The notes below the pieces were generated by a model. It was not told the origin of the DNA. It ran no database searches and worked only from the letters and a program-made list of their open reading frames with translations. Positions 23,129 to 33,950 of a DNA stretch of 64,000 bases are shown piece by piece; position 1 is the first letter of the stretch, and every line of letters begins with the position of its first letter. This DNA comes from Lampris incognitus (lineage: Eukaryota > Chordata > Actinopteri > Lampriformes > Lampridae), in NCBI RefSeq assembly GCF_029633865.1, contig NC_079223.1:36301739-36365738 (forward strand), in the 5' to 3' direction. A program made the position numbers and the translations under genes.

Positions 23129-24760
23129 ATGGCCGAGTCAGAGACTGAGTGTGACACACCCGGCCTTGACACACTTGGGTCGGAGTGTGTCATAGCCCAC
23201 AGCCAGGTCGACCTTCATTATGGTGCAGAAACTGAGATTATGACAGAAGAGAAACGTGGGTTAGAGCTGGAAATACATGGCTCAGACCTAGCCAAGATCC
23301 AAGGCCTTGGGCCGGAGCTGGGAGCTGTTTCCTGTGTGGATGCCATCGTAGCGGAGACGGACCATGACTACATTAAGGTGGAACATGCAGAGATGCATTG
23401 TTTCACAGGAGCAGAGATCAAGACGACCTCAGGTGAGGCCCTGCTTGGAGAGGTTCTGCTAAAGACAGAGTCTGGGCATGTTGTGAAAGTGGAGTCCGAC
23501 CATGGAGGAGAGCTCACAGTGGAGTCTGAAAATGGTGTGATCATTCATGAGGCTCATGGCCTGCAATGTAACGAGTGTGGGGAGATCTTTGGCAGCATAG
23601 CTGATCTCCACCAGCACTTTGAGATCCACAAAGACCTGAACCCTTACATATGTGTCCACTGTGGTGAGAGCTTTGCTGTGGAAGCCAGCCTCAAGCAGCA
23701 CATGAAGATCCACATGAAAGAAAAGCCCTATGGCCCCACTGGAGTTGAGATGGTGGGTAAAGATGTCATTGATGCCTTCAACCTTAAGTCCCACCAGACA
23801 ATCCACTTGCAAGAGAAGCCACACAGATGCTCAGAATGTGGCAAGAGTTTTGCAGCTGCCATCACCCTCAGAGAACATATGAAGATGCATTCAATGGACA
23901 AGCCCTACAAGTGCACCCAATGCAGGAAGAGTTTTGTTCGCAGAAGGCATCTGAAAAAGCATCAGGAGGTCCATGCACGTGAGAAACCCTATACCTGTGG
24001 TCAGTGTGGCAAAGGATTTGCCACAGCTTCCAACCTGAAGCAGCACCAAAAGACCCATGCTGCGGCGATGGGTGACAAACCTCATCGGTGCACACAGTGT
24101 GGAAAGTGCTTTGCGGCTGCTGCCACTCTTCGGGAGCACCAGCGGATTCACTCTGGTGAGAAGCCATACAAATGCAACCAGTGCAGGAAGAGTTTTGTCA
24201 GAAAGCGCCACCTGAAGAAGCACCAGCAGGTTCATGCTGGTGGAAAGCCTTACACCTGCTCACAGTGCGGTAAGGGCTTCAACCACTCCTCTTCCCTTTC
24301 TCGACACCACAAGACCCATCTGCAAAACCCCATGTATCCCTCTGCTCAGTCTGGAAAGGCATTCTTTGGCGCACCCATGAGGCAGAGGTCCCACCAGCAG
24401 GGAGACAAGCCCTACATGTGCAACCACTGTGACAAGGGCTTTAATCATTCCTCTTCACTGTCCCGGCACCAAAGAGTCCACTCCGAGGGGAAGAGTTATA
24501 CTTGTGGTCACTGTGGGAAGCGATTCAACCACTCATCTTCCCTCTCGAGGCATCAGAGGGTCCATCTGGAGGAGAAGCAGCAGCAGCAGCAGCAGCAGCA
24601 ACAGTACAGCACCATGCCCTCAGGGAAGGGTTACCCTCACAGCACCAGCAAACAGCACATTGCTGCTGGTGAAAAGCCGTACAGGTGCTCTCAGTGTGGA
24701 AAAGGCTTTAACCATTCATCCTCCCTCTCCAGGCATCATAGGATCCATGTAGACCAGTGA
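23129..24760 (+). CDS. C2H2 zinc-finger protein, 543 aa
   Basis: A likely nuclear DNA-binding regulator. Residues 1-140 are acidic and carry no recognised KRAB, SCAN or BTB domain. Eleven intact C2H2 fingers follow between about residues 145 and 541, along with three degenerate ones lacking cysteines (near residues 205, 405 and 495). Fingers FAAAITLREH, FVRRRHLKKH and FATASNLKQH are followed by a near-duplicate set. Four fingers share an identical FNHSSSLSRH recognition helix. A CAG-encoded poly-Gln run (about 9 Gln) lies near residue 485. The start has a favourable context (CTCATGG). The whole protein is in one exon whose acceptor is at 23009. I cannot name an orthologue. Confidence 0.9.
   Translation: MAESETECDTPGLDTLGSECVIAHSQVDLHYGAETEIMTEEKRGLELEIHGSDLAKIQGLGPELGAVSCVDAIVAETDHDYIKVEHAEMHCFTGAEIKTTSGEALLGEVLLKTESGHVVKVESDHGGELTVESENGVIIHEAHGLQCNECGEIFGSIADLHQHFEIHKDLNPYICVHCGESFAVEASLKQHMKIHMKEKPYGPTGVEMVGKDVIDAFNLKSHQTIHLQEKPHRCSECGKSFAAAITLREHMKMHSMDKPYKCTQCRKSFVRRRHLKKHQEVHAREKPYTCGQCGKGFATASNLKQHQKTHAAAMGDKPHRCTQCGKCFAAAATLREHQRIHSGEKPYKCNQCRKSFVRKRHLKKHQQVHAGGKPYTCSQCGKGFNHSSSLSRHHKTHLQNPMYPSAQSGKAFFGAPMRQRSHQQGDKPYMCNHCDKGFNHSSSLSRHQRVHSEGKSYTCGHCGKRFNHSSSLSRHQRVHLEEKQQQQQQQQQYSTMPSGKGYPHSTSKQHIAAGEKPYRCSQCGKGFNHSSSLSRHHRIHVDQ
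24584..24602 (+). repeat. CAG repeat in zinc-finger coding sequence
   Basis: AGCAG repeats ending in CAACAG encode a poly-Gln tract between finger 10 and a degenerate finger. Length variation here would change the linker. Confidence 0.85.
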
Positions 24761-26693
24761 GCTCCATCCCACACATGCCTGCACCCCCCCGTTTCTGTTA
24801 TACCAATGGTCCCATCCTTGATTATAGCCACTGCAAATATCAGGCCAACTTCCATAGATAATAGTGGACAGGTCAGCACATTGCTTTGTAGTGAAGTGGT
24901 TAAAATGAACGGACAGTGGTGCACAAGCCTTCAAAGGGAAAAGGCTTGGCCTAAAAATATTTAGCCTGCTCGTCAGTTGGGCAGGTTAGTTTTTTAACAA
25001 GTACCCAGGACCATCTGCTTGGTTTGAAGAGTTTGTGACAACAGGAGTGAATGAGCCCTTCATTTATGATTGTGCTTGCCCCAGGACCTTTATTTGAAAG
25101 CTTTTAAAAAAGAATTGTGATTTGATAATCTAGATGTTAAACATGTTACCTGGATAGTTATTTCCCCTTCTGGCCTAGTCATTTTGATAGATTTCAGTCA
25201 GTGTCTCTTCAGGCTAGCACATGTCGAACTTTATTCATATGGTGTAGCACCTTGGGCTACTGATACATTGGTGATCAAAGAGTTATTTTATCTTGATGAT
25301 GAAATTAGCCATGTCTTTATACCCCCATAATCCATGTGAAGCAAAAGAAATCCTATGTAAATACTTAATTTTCTTTTATATATATGTATGGGTGACTAGT
25401 GTGTCGTTATGTTCCAGAAGAGACATTTTGATAGTAAGATCCACTTTGTCTCCACCATTTTCTTTTCATTTGACTTTTACTTGTTTATTTCAATTGTTGG
25501 AGCTACCAGGAATTGTCGGAAGGTGCTCGTACAGACTGGCAAACTAGATTGTTGGCTTAAGCAGACATGATCCATCCTATATTTTCTGGCTGGTTTTGAT
25601 AGGTCTACAAGGGTTGACATTGCTGAACAGAAATGTAGAGATCAATACTAACAAGAGACCCTGATTATTTTTTTTATTTTTTTTTTTATTGGATGCAATT
25701 TAGTTATAACCAAATGCATAAGAGTAAATAAACATACTGGTTAGCATTTTGGAGAGAAAAAATACTTCTATCCTGATTATTTACTGTCTTCTCTGTACTT
25801 CATTAAATGTATATAACAAAACATTGTATTTCTTTGCTTCAGAGACTAATTCAATTACGTGTATAGAAAATAGTTAACTTACTCTTAATGTCATGCTACC
25901 ACAATTTGGTCAAACTGATCAGTTATGTCTGAAATATGACTACAGGAAAAAAGGTTGCTTTTACAAGACTCGTAAGGTTGTTATGAATTCCGTGGGATTG
26001 CGCTCTACTTGCCGCTCTGTGTAAAATATCTTTTACAAACTGATGTATTTTTTTAGATATGGTTTGGGTCATATGAAAGGGAACGAGAGACGTTTTTATG
26101 GGATTGAATATTATGGTGGGCAATATTTTCTTTTCATTTTCTTTGGATAAAAATTGTGCTTCAGATTGTAGCATAGGTTTTCTTCCTTGTGTTAGATAGG
26201 TGCCTTATTGCATGCTATGTAGAGATGTATGCCAAGCTGTTATTTGAAAAAGTAAAAAAAAAAGTTAGGGTTTTCAGGAGTCTTTTGTCCCTTTTCATAC
26301 TAACTTGCCCCACGTTTTAATTTGAAGTCAACTATACCCCCCCCCTTGATATATGGTACCATGTGTTTACACTGTTACAACCATTCTTTGATTTATTTTC
26401 CATCTTTGTCGAAGACCTGAAAGTAGAGGGGTCAAAACACAATGTAATTGATCCATATAAGCTTCTCTGTTAAGGGCAACCCTGTAATATCACTTCCCAA
26501 TATCCGAGTGGCACATATATGGATAAATAAAGGTTGTTGGCTCTTCGGGGTGTGTTCTGATTTACTTAAATGGTTCAAATGTCCGCAAAATGCATGAGCG
26601 GTGTGGAATGGGCCAAAGCAGCCGTTATAAGTCAGCCCTACAGCTAGATGGCAGCCTTTCTCAGAATCCAAAATGAGAATAATTATAAATAAA
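24761..26693 (+). other. 3' untranslated region and flank of the zinc-finger gene
   Basis: AT-rich, no coding signal. Candidate AATAAA signals lie at 25727-25732, 26526-26531 and 26688-26693. The true mRNA end cannot be chosen from sequence alone. Confidence 0.4.
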
Positions 26694-26980
26694 CGTCGCT
26701 CACAGAATGGCCAGTGACTGGTTTTGGGCTGAAACGGCATCCGGTTTTGACAGTGTATGACATTTGATGACTGCACAACTTAATTTTCCTTCACTATGAT
26801 TTAAGAGCCTTGTTAGAAACGGCCAACATGAGGAATGTGAGACTAAGGCGTTAAATAACGAGTGCATGGATTCAGACCGAAGTTTTTTCTCGGGGTGACC
26901 ACATGATGTCACCCTTTTCTCGTTAGTTTTAAAAGCGCGACTGCAAAATAACTCACAGCGAGACTGGACGAGTGAGTTTA

Positions 26981-26994
26981 ACACATCAGCGAAC
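26981..26994 (+). repeat. Target site duplication, left copy (14 bp)
   Basis: ACACATCAGCGAAC occurs here and again at 28387-28400, flanking the PLE copy 2 insertion exactly. Confidence 0.9.
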
Positions 26995-27061
26995 TGTCTG
27001 TGAATGTTCTCATTCATCCAGGTCATGGTTATCCAAAGGAGTTGAATCAAGTGCAACTTGC

Positions 27062-27149
27062 AGCTTTGCACTCAGTTACTTCGCCGCTTCCTATGTTCCC
27101 TGTTGGATGAGGCTGTAGTAGTCTGGGCAGGGTTCTTGAATGGTGGACA
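27062..27149 (-). pseudogene. STOX1 exon 3 fragment captured in the PLE insertion
   Basis: It aligns with 32364-32450 over 88 positions with about eight mismatches and one indel. Long shared stretches include TCCCTGTTGGATGAGGCTGT and AGTCTGGGCAGGG. The STOX1 sense strand is the minus strand, as in the parent gene. In the gene the segment encodes part of a low-complexity region (FKDPAQTITASSNREHRRRE, about residues 554-582). In the copy the indel breaks the frame. Confidence 0.85.
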
Positions 27150-27242
27150 GTCGAAAAGTAGATATTGGTCTGTGTGTGTAGGTTTACAGGAAACCTACAC
27201 ACAGAGACTCCTACACACACAGACCAATATCTACTTTTCGAC
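27150..27242. repeat. 33-bp perfect foldback in PLE copy 2
   Basis: Arms 27150-27182 and 27210-27242 are exact reverse complements, separated by a 27-nt spacer that duplicates PLE sequence (GTTTACAGGAAACCTACACA). This is the signature of inversion at the 5' end of a target-primed insertion. Confidence 0.92.
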
Positions 27243-27249
27243 TCACACC

Positions 27250-28008
27250 ACCCTCTGGAACACAAACAGCGTCATCAGAACTCTGCAACACAGAGCTGAC
27301 AATGTGCCCAGCAGCACTCAGGCCCAACGAGAAGAGCACAAACACCTGAGGGGAGCTTTAAAAACCTGCGGCTACCCCAGCTGGACCTTTGTGAAAACTG
27401 CAACACATTCCAAAAAGACCAACCAGGTGAGCGACAAGGAGAAAAGCAACAGAAGGAATAGCACAGTCATCCCGTATGTTTCTGGGGTCTCCGAGAAACT
27501 CAGGAGAATTTTCAACAAACACCGCATCCTGGTATACTTCAAACCCAGCAACACACTCCGGCAAAGACTGGTTCATCCCAAAGACCGTGTACCACACACC
27601 CAGAAAAGCAATCTGGTGTATGCTGTACAATGCAATGAGGATTGCACTGACCTATACATAGGAGAAACCAAACAACCACTACACAAAGGGATGGCCCAAC
27701 ACAGAAGGCCAAACTCCTCAGGACAAGACTCAGCAGTCTATCTACACCTAAAGGAGAAGACACACTCCTTCGAGGACAGCAACATACACATCTTGGACAG
27801 AGAAGATAGATGGTTTGAAAGAGGGGTGAAGGAAGCCATCTATGTGAAACTGGAAAAACCATCCCTCAACAGAGGAGGAGGTCTGCGACACCACCTATCT
27901 CCCACTTACAATGCCGTCCTTTCGTCTCTACCCAGGAGACTCAAGAAGCCTAGCCTCCAAGAACAACAGTCGGTCACTAACGGCTCCAACCACTCTCATG
28001 ACCACTGA
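27250..28008 (+). pseudogene. PLE C-terminal frame (linker and GIY-YIG endonuclease)
   Basis: The frame is open to a stop at 28006. It begins near the region after SLPFLD and carries TNQVSDKEKSNRRN, PYVSGVSEKLRRIF and the GIY-YIG segment CTDLYIGETKQPLHKGM. Continuity here shows where copy 1 has its shifts. RT is missing, so no functional product is expected. Confidence 0.75.
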
Positions 28009-28309
28009 ATAATGAAGTCGAAACTAACACCCCAACGACCGTCGCTGCTAAACAAATACAAATCAATAGCTCCGATGGCGACGGGCGCGGCTGGACATCG
28101 GAGCACAGAGAGCCACGCATATCAATAGCTCCGATAACGACGGGCGCGGCCAAACATCGGTACACAAAAGAGCCACTCATGACGGGCGTTGGTAAACATC
28201 TGAACACAAAGAGCCATGGACATCTATACCTCCAAAGAGGATACATTCTGAGTCTCATCACCAGCCAGTCAGACTAGCGTGGTCTAGTCAGAAAGGTACG
28301 AACTGAAGA

Positions 28310-28386
28310 CGCCTCTTGGATGAGAGGCGAAACGTCTTCACGGATATATACCAAGTCCAGTTGCACTTGATTCAACTCATTTGGAT
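28310..28386 (+). repeat. PLE copy 2 right terminal repeat, truncated
   Basis: Same sequence as the copy 1 pseudo-LTR from GCCTCTTGGATGAGAGGCGA to CAACTCATTTGGATA, then the target duplication. Upstream CTGAAGA, one C, then the hairpin and GAAAC keep the folded core. Confidence 0.85.
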
Positions 28387-28400
28387 ACACATCAGCGAAC

Positions 28401-29362
28401 GGTTAGGATTTAAGGTCGTCTAACACGTTGATTAAAACTGGAGTGATTGGCTCTGTTGCTGCAGTACCAAAAAAAAAGAAAAAAAAAGTGAGACCAGCCT
28501 ATTGTTAGTTCAAGCCATCTAAAGTTCAAGGTGTAATTCTAGCCATGGGAAAGGGCTCTTGGGAGTGGCCTGGGCTCTGTGTAAAACATGTCAGAGAGGT
28601 TATTCCCTTACACCATCTCACATTCCTCCAATGCTGGAGTTCTGACCCCGGTTCCCTGCACGGGTTGGTATTCCAAGTTTGCGTCTCCGGCTGCCATCTA
28701 AAACCCTGTCATAGTAACCTCCAGGAACACCAGGTCTTATCTACCCCCCCCCCCCCCCCACCGGGTGCAAGAGCAATGTCTGGTTTGCATCACCAATGTA
28801 TTCACTGAATGAACCGTGCGGGCACCGGCCAGGGAGCACTGAATTCTCCGTTTGAGACTCTTTGATAAGGAATTAATTCCAAACAGCAAGACGGGACATT
28901 ACACATTGGTTCGACATGTTTATTTATGGCAAATTGCTACATGAGAACAGGTAAAGAAGAAGAAGAAGAAAACAAGGTTGGGAAGAATCTCGTTAATGTG
29001 AAATGTAAAGTGAAGTCTTTACTCTATGTCACTCTCTTCCCGGCTCCACAACACTAGCCGTCAATAAACCACGGCTGTGTGGTCCGTGAATGGATATATC
29101 ATCAAATATGTCACCTCAAAACCTATGTACAAAAAAGAAAAATTACACATCTGTACACAGACCTCAAGTACAACAGGTCTAGACATAAGCACCCAAGTAC
29201 AGCACATCCCCCGCTGGATATGTTTTACGACCCAGTTCATTAAAAGGAGTCAAGTCAGGATTGGAGGTTGTAACATGTTTTTTTTGGCCGCTTGTTTTGA
29301 GTTGCGTCAGGAAACGTGTGGACTCTGATGCAATGCTTCTGCAGGAGGGACTCAAGGGCCCA
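28401..29362. other. Flank and probable STOX1 3' untranslated region
   Basis: No gene was recognised on the plus strand. Poly-C (28744-28759) and AAG runs occur. On the minus strand, an AATAAA at 28924-28919 would give a 3' untranslated region of about 440 nt. Confidence 0.45.
28919..28924 (-). terminator. Candidate STOX1 polyadenylation signal
   Basis: AATAAA on the minus strand, 439 nt after the STOX1 stop codon. The cleavage site was not verified. Confidence 0.35.
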
Positions 29363-29516
29363 CTATACGTTCATGACGGGGGTGAGCTGTAGCAGTGAGC
29401 TCTGTGGTCTTATGGCACTACTCTTGGAATGCAGTTTCTCCAAGTTCTGTAAGAAACCCCTCCTCTTCAGACCCTCCAGAATCACAGTGTTGTTGGAGGC
29501 CAGACTGACACGAGTC
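29363..29516 (-). CDS. stox1: STOX1 coding exon 4 (C-terminus)
   Basis: It encodes the last 51 residues plus stop after a split Arg codon: [20 protein letters not shown], then [15 protein letters not shown] and [10 protein letters not shown]. This matches the conserved STOX1 C-terminus as I remember it (SNNSVILDGLKRR ... LTPVINV in human). The acceptor is CTCGCTCCAG. Phase fits exon 3 (CCGAG|GACT). It ends at TAG 29365-29363. The exon is too short to stand out as an open frame by length, and was found by looking for the family C-terminus. Confidence 0.92.
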
Positions 29517-30886
29517 CTGGAGCGAGACAAGGAGGACAAGCGGTTGGTGCATTTTGTAAAATTGCCTTTTCAAACAAGATGAGACCCTGGCCCACTTCAT
29601 CTATCCACCAATGTAACAGGGAAAACGAGTTCAGGGCAACAAAAAAAAACAACAAAAAAACTGTTCTTCGTCTTTTATCATAATATGGGGAAAATTAGTG
29701 CTGCAGAGTAATTATACTCATTACCCTGATCACTCCCTTCTGTCCAAATACTGAATGCTGTAATTGGCTGCAAGGTGTTTATTCAGCTTTATCGCCGTTT
29801 ACATTAAGAGGAAAAACTCAGAATCTGGCATGGGATCAATGACAGACGTCTAACCCATGGGTTAACTAACCTCTGTATGGTGCTTATTAAGCCTCTGCAG
29901 CGTATTGTTATAAAGTCCATCTCATGACTCAGTGGGCTGGCCTATAGCTGCAGTGATAAGGCACGAGCCCATGATGTGAGGACGAGCACAAAACTGACAT
30001 GCAATGTCATGTGCATCTGCGCACGAGGATAAGTTGAGTCTTTTCCTGGAGTTTGATTTTCCCTTTGCAAAATCCTCAGTTCACTGTGCTTAAATGTTGA
30101 TCAATTAAACAAGTCTCGACAGATGTATATTAAAGAAATAGTTGTGAATTTTTCAAGTCTCCTTATTTTATGCTCACCACTCATGTAGTACATAGGTAGT
30201 TTTCATTTTCGCTGTCATTAATCCTTTTCCTCATACTGGACACGCAGCTCTAGCTTGCCATCTAAAGTTCAATTCAGTTGATGGTGGACAAATCCACAAT
30301 CCTCCTGTAAATCCTCATGTAAAAAAGCACTCCATATGGTTCAGCCAAAACTAATGTGATGCTACAGCAGTTTATAATAGCAAATCTGAGTGGTAATTTT
30401 CCAAATTTACAGCTGTTTTTTATTTCTAAATTTCCTCTTAGTGTTTGCTTTGCTGTGCAGCAATGAAGTGACTCCTGCAGGTAAACAATCACTTGTAGGC
30501 CATGTTGCAGGAAGTTGCATGGTAGGAAACACCTGTAAGTGGCTGTTTTTAAAAAAAACATAAATTTTGCCATGATAGACTGCTGTGGCATCATATTAGT
30601 TTTGGCTTGACTGTGGAGTGTTTTTTTTGTTTGTTTTTTTTTTTTGCACTGAACGGGGATTGTGGATTTGTCCCCCATTAATTGCATTAAACTCTAGATG
30701 GCCAGCTTGATTTACGTGTCCAGTACGAAGGAAAGGAGGGATGACTGAAAATGAAATAATCTACTACATGAGCAGTGACTATGAAATAGGTATGGACTTA
30801 AAAATTCTGAACCACTTTTTTAAAAAGCTAACATTTTTATGTTAACACTAAAAAAAGAAAAAGAAAAAAAAGAAAGAGTTGCTCAC
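29517..30886 (-). other. stox1: STOX1 intron 3
   Basis: GT-AG intron of 1370 bp (donor GAG|GTGAGC at 30886). It contains A/T runs and no recognised element. Confidence 0.85.
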
Positions 30887-33629
30887 CTCGGGGAGTCTAT
30901 ACCACTGTCTCCTGTGATACTCTGGCTTTCTCCCATTTCCGTTGTCTCTCCACTCTCTCCTCTTCTGGCTTCACTGGGCATGCTCGGACTGGCTCCATGG
31001 CTCTGAGGGACTCCCCTATCCCCACTAGTCCCAAATCTTTCCATCGCCACATCCTCTACCTCACACCCCCATAGGATGGATTCACCATCTCCCTCGTCGA
31101 CAGACTTACGGAGGGTCTCTGCATCTGATTCCACTTCACTAGTCTGGCAGTAGTCAAAGATGCTGCTGTCTGCAGCCTCAGAGGGGTCCAGGCACTCCGA
31201 GTTGAAGCTAGCCTCCTTTGGTTTTTCCCCATGGAACGATGTTCCTCGTCTGGGGCTGACCTCGGTTTGGACCTCTGGCAATCTATTATGCTGATGGCAA
31301 TGGTGGTGTCTCCAACCGGTCTCACCAAGTCTGGCGGGGCTAACAGACACTTCTTTCTGGGTTGCTACAGTAATGCTTTCTTTGTAAGTGCTGTCCCAGT
31401 CATCTTTGATAGTGGAGTGGGCTTGTGTGCGGTGAGGCTGCAAATTATGATAGTGATTGTTGCATTCGTGGGATTGTAAATTGTTGTCATGGACATGGTT
31501 AAGCAGCTGGGGGTCATGGTAATGAGCTAGGCCTGTTTGGTAGGCTATTGTAGTGTCTACGAGCTCCTCTTCATTCAGATACAAGGAGCTGCAGGCATCC
31601 TCGTCTTCTTCATCTGCTTTCTCGTAGAGCCTGTCATCATCTTCGATGAAGCCATCGGCGTCTGTCATTGACAAGATGCTGTCAGTTGTCACTTTCTGTC
31701 TGTCACTCTGGCCCACATTTCTTTGCTCTCTCCCATCTACATTCGATCCTATCCCCTGCTGTCCTTGACTCTGTGCAGAACTACTCGCCTGCAGGTGTGA
31801 AGATAGCAGACCAGGCATGCCGGTGTCAGCTCTTTGTGTTTCAGTATGTCTGAGGGAGTGCTTGCGCTGCAGAGAGGGCTTAGGCCAGGCCAGGGCTGAG
31901 TCATATGAGAGATTTGTGACTGGATCAGTAAGGTGGGTAGGCAGGCTGACACCAGTGTCAGAGTATGGTTGGCTTTTGGCAAGGCTTTCCTCTGGAGTCT
32001 GGCCTATTTGTTGTTTGTAGTTTGTTACACCTCTACACAGTGCCTCCTCTTGCCTGTGGTTTCTCTCTCTCTCCCAGCTGTCCACGCTCTTTCCCTCCCT
32101 CTGATATCTGACCTTGTCATCTATCCTCAAAGTGCTGCTTTGCGGGTAGGCTGAGCTGTAGTCTGATGGCAGTTCTCGGCTGTGCTTTGTGTCTGGTCGG
32201 AGAAACTGGTCAGCTGTAAAGCCCCTATCATGGATACAGTCATACCTGTCCTCAGCTGTGCAGGATTTCCCCGTATGCTCCCCACCTACAGTGACCGCTT
32301 TGGTCCGATGTGGATCCCATGATTTGGAGCGGTTCCCTCCTCGCTCCCTCCTTCCTGCCCCTAAAGCTTTGCACTCCTTTACTTCTCGCCTCCTATGCTC
32401 CCTGTTGGATGAGGCTGTAATAGTCTGGGCAGGGTCCTTGAATGGTGGACAATGGAAAGGGTTGTCAATGCGCTTTTTGTAGAGACACTTCCCATCTGCA
32501 GCTCCTCTGCCATCTCCAGCCTCCTCTGGGCGCTCTGGCTCATCCACAGGGATCTCTGGCCTGAGTCGAGAGGGGACCAGGTCTTCTGCCTCAGGGTAGA
32601 GATCCCCACATTTGGAGACCTTATTTGTAACCCTGTCCCTCTCCTTCTCCCTGTCTCTCTGCTTCTCCCTGGAAGAGTGGGCCCTTCGCTTGCTGCGTGA
32701 GGCCTTGGCTGCAGGCCTCCTCCCCACCCTGGTGGAATGGTGGTGCCTAGGTTTGGAGAAAGTCAGGATCTCGGTTGATATTCCCTTGTCTACTCCCCTG
32801 TCTCCTCTTTCCAGACCCCTGTCCAGCACCCTATCCATTACTTTCTCCCCTCTCTCCTCCAGCTTCTTCATAAGGACTGTGTGGCGTGTTAGGTTGTCTA
32901 CAGTGAGTTCAGGGTTAATGCGTTTAATGATGGCATGTTCTAGATCACGTGGTAAGTTATTCAGGTCATCCTCATCTCGTACGGGCCATTCCTCTGGAGG
33001 GAATTGGCCTGAAAATGAGGCATACTCCTTCTTTGGCTTCTCTTTTTTTCCTCCATTTCTACGGAACAGGCTGAGGCCAAATTTCCTTCCCGGTTTGCTG
33101 TCTTTGTCCTTGCGGCTGGTGGCATTCGTGGTGGTTGTGGTTTTGCTGGCCTCGCTGGCCTGGCAGTCCACCGCTGTGGATGTGGACTGATGCTGCACTG
33201 TGGGTTTGTGATCTGATGGTCGGGGCCACTTCAAGCTCTTGCCTGTGCATTCGCTTATGGATACTGAGACAGAATGCTGGTCTTGGACTGTGGAAGGAGG
33301 GACAGTGGCTGTTACAGTAGCAGTGGTGATGTTCGAGGATGTTTGAGGAGGTGTGAAGCAGCTGCAAGACTTGCAGTGGGCCACCGAGGGAGTCTGAGCA
33401 CTCTCTATGCAGGCCTCATTGCTCAGCAGGTAGGTGATGGGAGGAGGTGAGGGAGGTTCGTCCCCTGAACCCGATGCCCACCAGCTCTTCTCTCGGACCA
33501 TGCTGTTAGTGATGAAGTAGGTCTGCGGCGTGACAATGAAGTACCCCTCTCCTGTGTGGTAAATCTTGCGCTCCTTGATCAGAGCACCTAGGGCATTGTA
33601 CAGGATGTCCTGGGTGGGTATTGTCATCC
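30887..33629 (-). CDS. stox1: STOX1 coding exon 3 (rest of winged helix and long C-terminal region)
   Basis: STOX1 is a storkhead-box winged-helix transcription factor. This 2743-nt exon encodes about residues 162-1074. It opens with the second half of the winged helix (MTIPTQDILYNALGALIKER, then KIYHTGEGYFIVTPQTYFIT). The STOX signature QFPPEEWPVRDEDD ... RINPELTVDNL lies near residue 365, CLYKKRIDNPF near 545, DEDACSSLYL near 850, and SITGDSGIDSPR at the end. These blocks identify STOX1 rather than STOX2. The acceptor is TTCTTATCTCCAG; bases before it, although open in frame, are intron. Length (1125 aa total) is somewhat above human STOX1, mostly from low-complexity inserts. The gene appears intact. 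Confidence 0.95.
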
Positions 33630-33797
33630 CTGGAGATAAGAAAAAGATGATTAAGACAAGAAAGGGTGATAGAAATGGGTGTATCTGCTTAAAGATCAAA
33701 ATAAGAATAGCACAACTTAATACTATTGGTTATGTAACAGTCTACCTACAGGTGCTTACTTTTGTTCTGCACAGATGAGAAATGTTGCAAACGTTAC

Positions 33798-33950
33798 CTG
33801 GATGGGCTTTGCTCATGTGGTTAATGAGTGCTTCCTGGTTGACAGTGATGTTGGAAGAGTTCATATCTGAGATGACACAACACAGTACCTCAGCCAAGGG
33901 GATGAACTGAGACTGGGGAACAGGTGACATCTGAACCGGGGACAGATCAC
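33798..33950 (-). CDS. stox1: STOX1 coding exon 2 (first half of winged helix)
   Basis: It encodes about residues 110-161: [20 protein letters not shown], then [20 protein letters not shown] and [12 protein letters not shown]. The family block SQFIPLxEVLCxxISDMN marks the start of the storkhead winged helix. The acceptor TGTGTTTCAG and donor CCAG|GTAACG are good, and the 153-nt length keeps phase 1 at both ends. Confidence 0.95.

Larger units (their letters stand above)
26995..28386 (+). mobile_element. PLE copy 2, rearranged 5' end, carrying a STOX1 fragment
   Basis: The insertion is bounded by a 14-bp target duplication. From left to right it holds four parts. First is the terminal 65 bp of the PLE in inverted orientation (26995-27059). 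Second is an 88-bp copy of STOX1 exon 3 (27062-27149). Third is a 33-bp inverted piece of the PLE body (27150-27182). Fourth is a 5'-truncated PLE body with a 3' frame (about 27250-28008), the ACGGGCG-containing spacer and a right terminal repeat ending at 28386. The body is about 97% similar to copy 1 by eye. RT core is absent, so the copy is dead on arrival. Confidence 0.88.

Noticed and set aside
31600-33190. Several plus-strand frames over STOX1 exon 3
   Set aside because: They are antisense shadows of STOX1 with no start context or family similarity.
33630-33699. Open frame continuing upstream of STOX1 exon 3 with a Met and a hydrophobic stretch
   Set aside because: It is intron read-through: a good acceptor lies at 33630 and exon 2 joins in phase with a family-conserved sequence.
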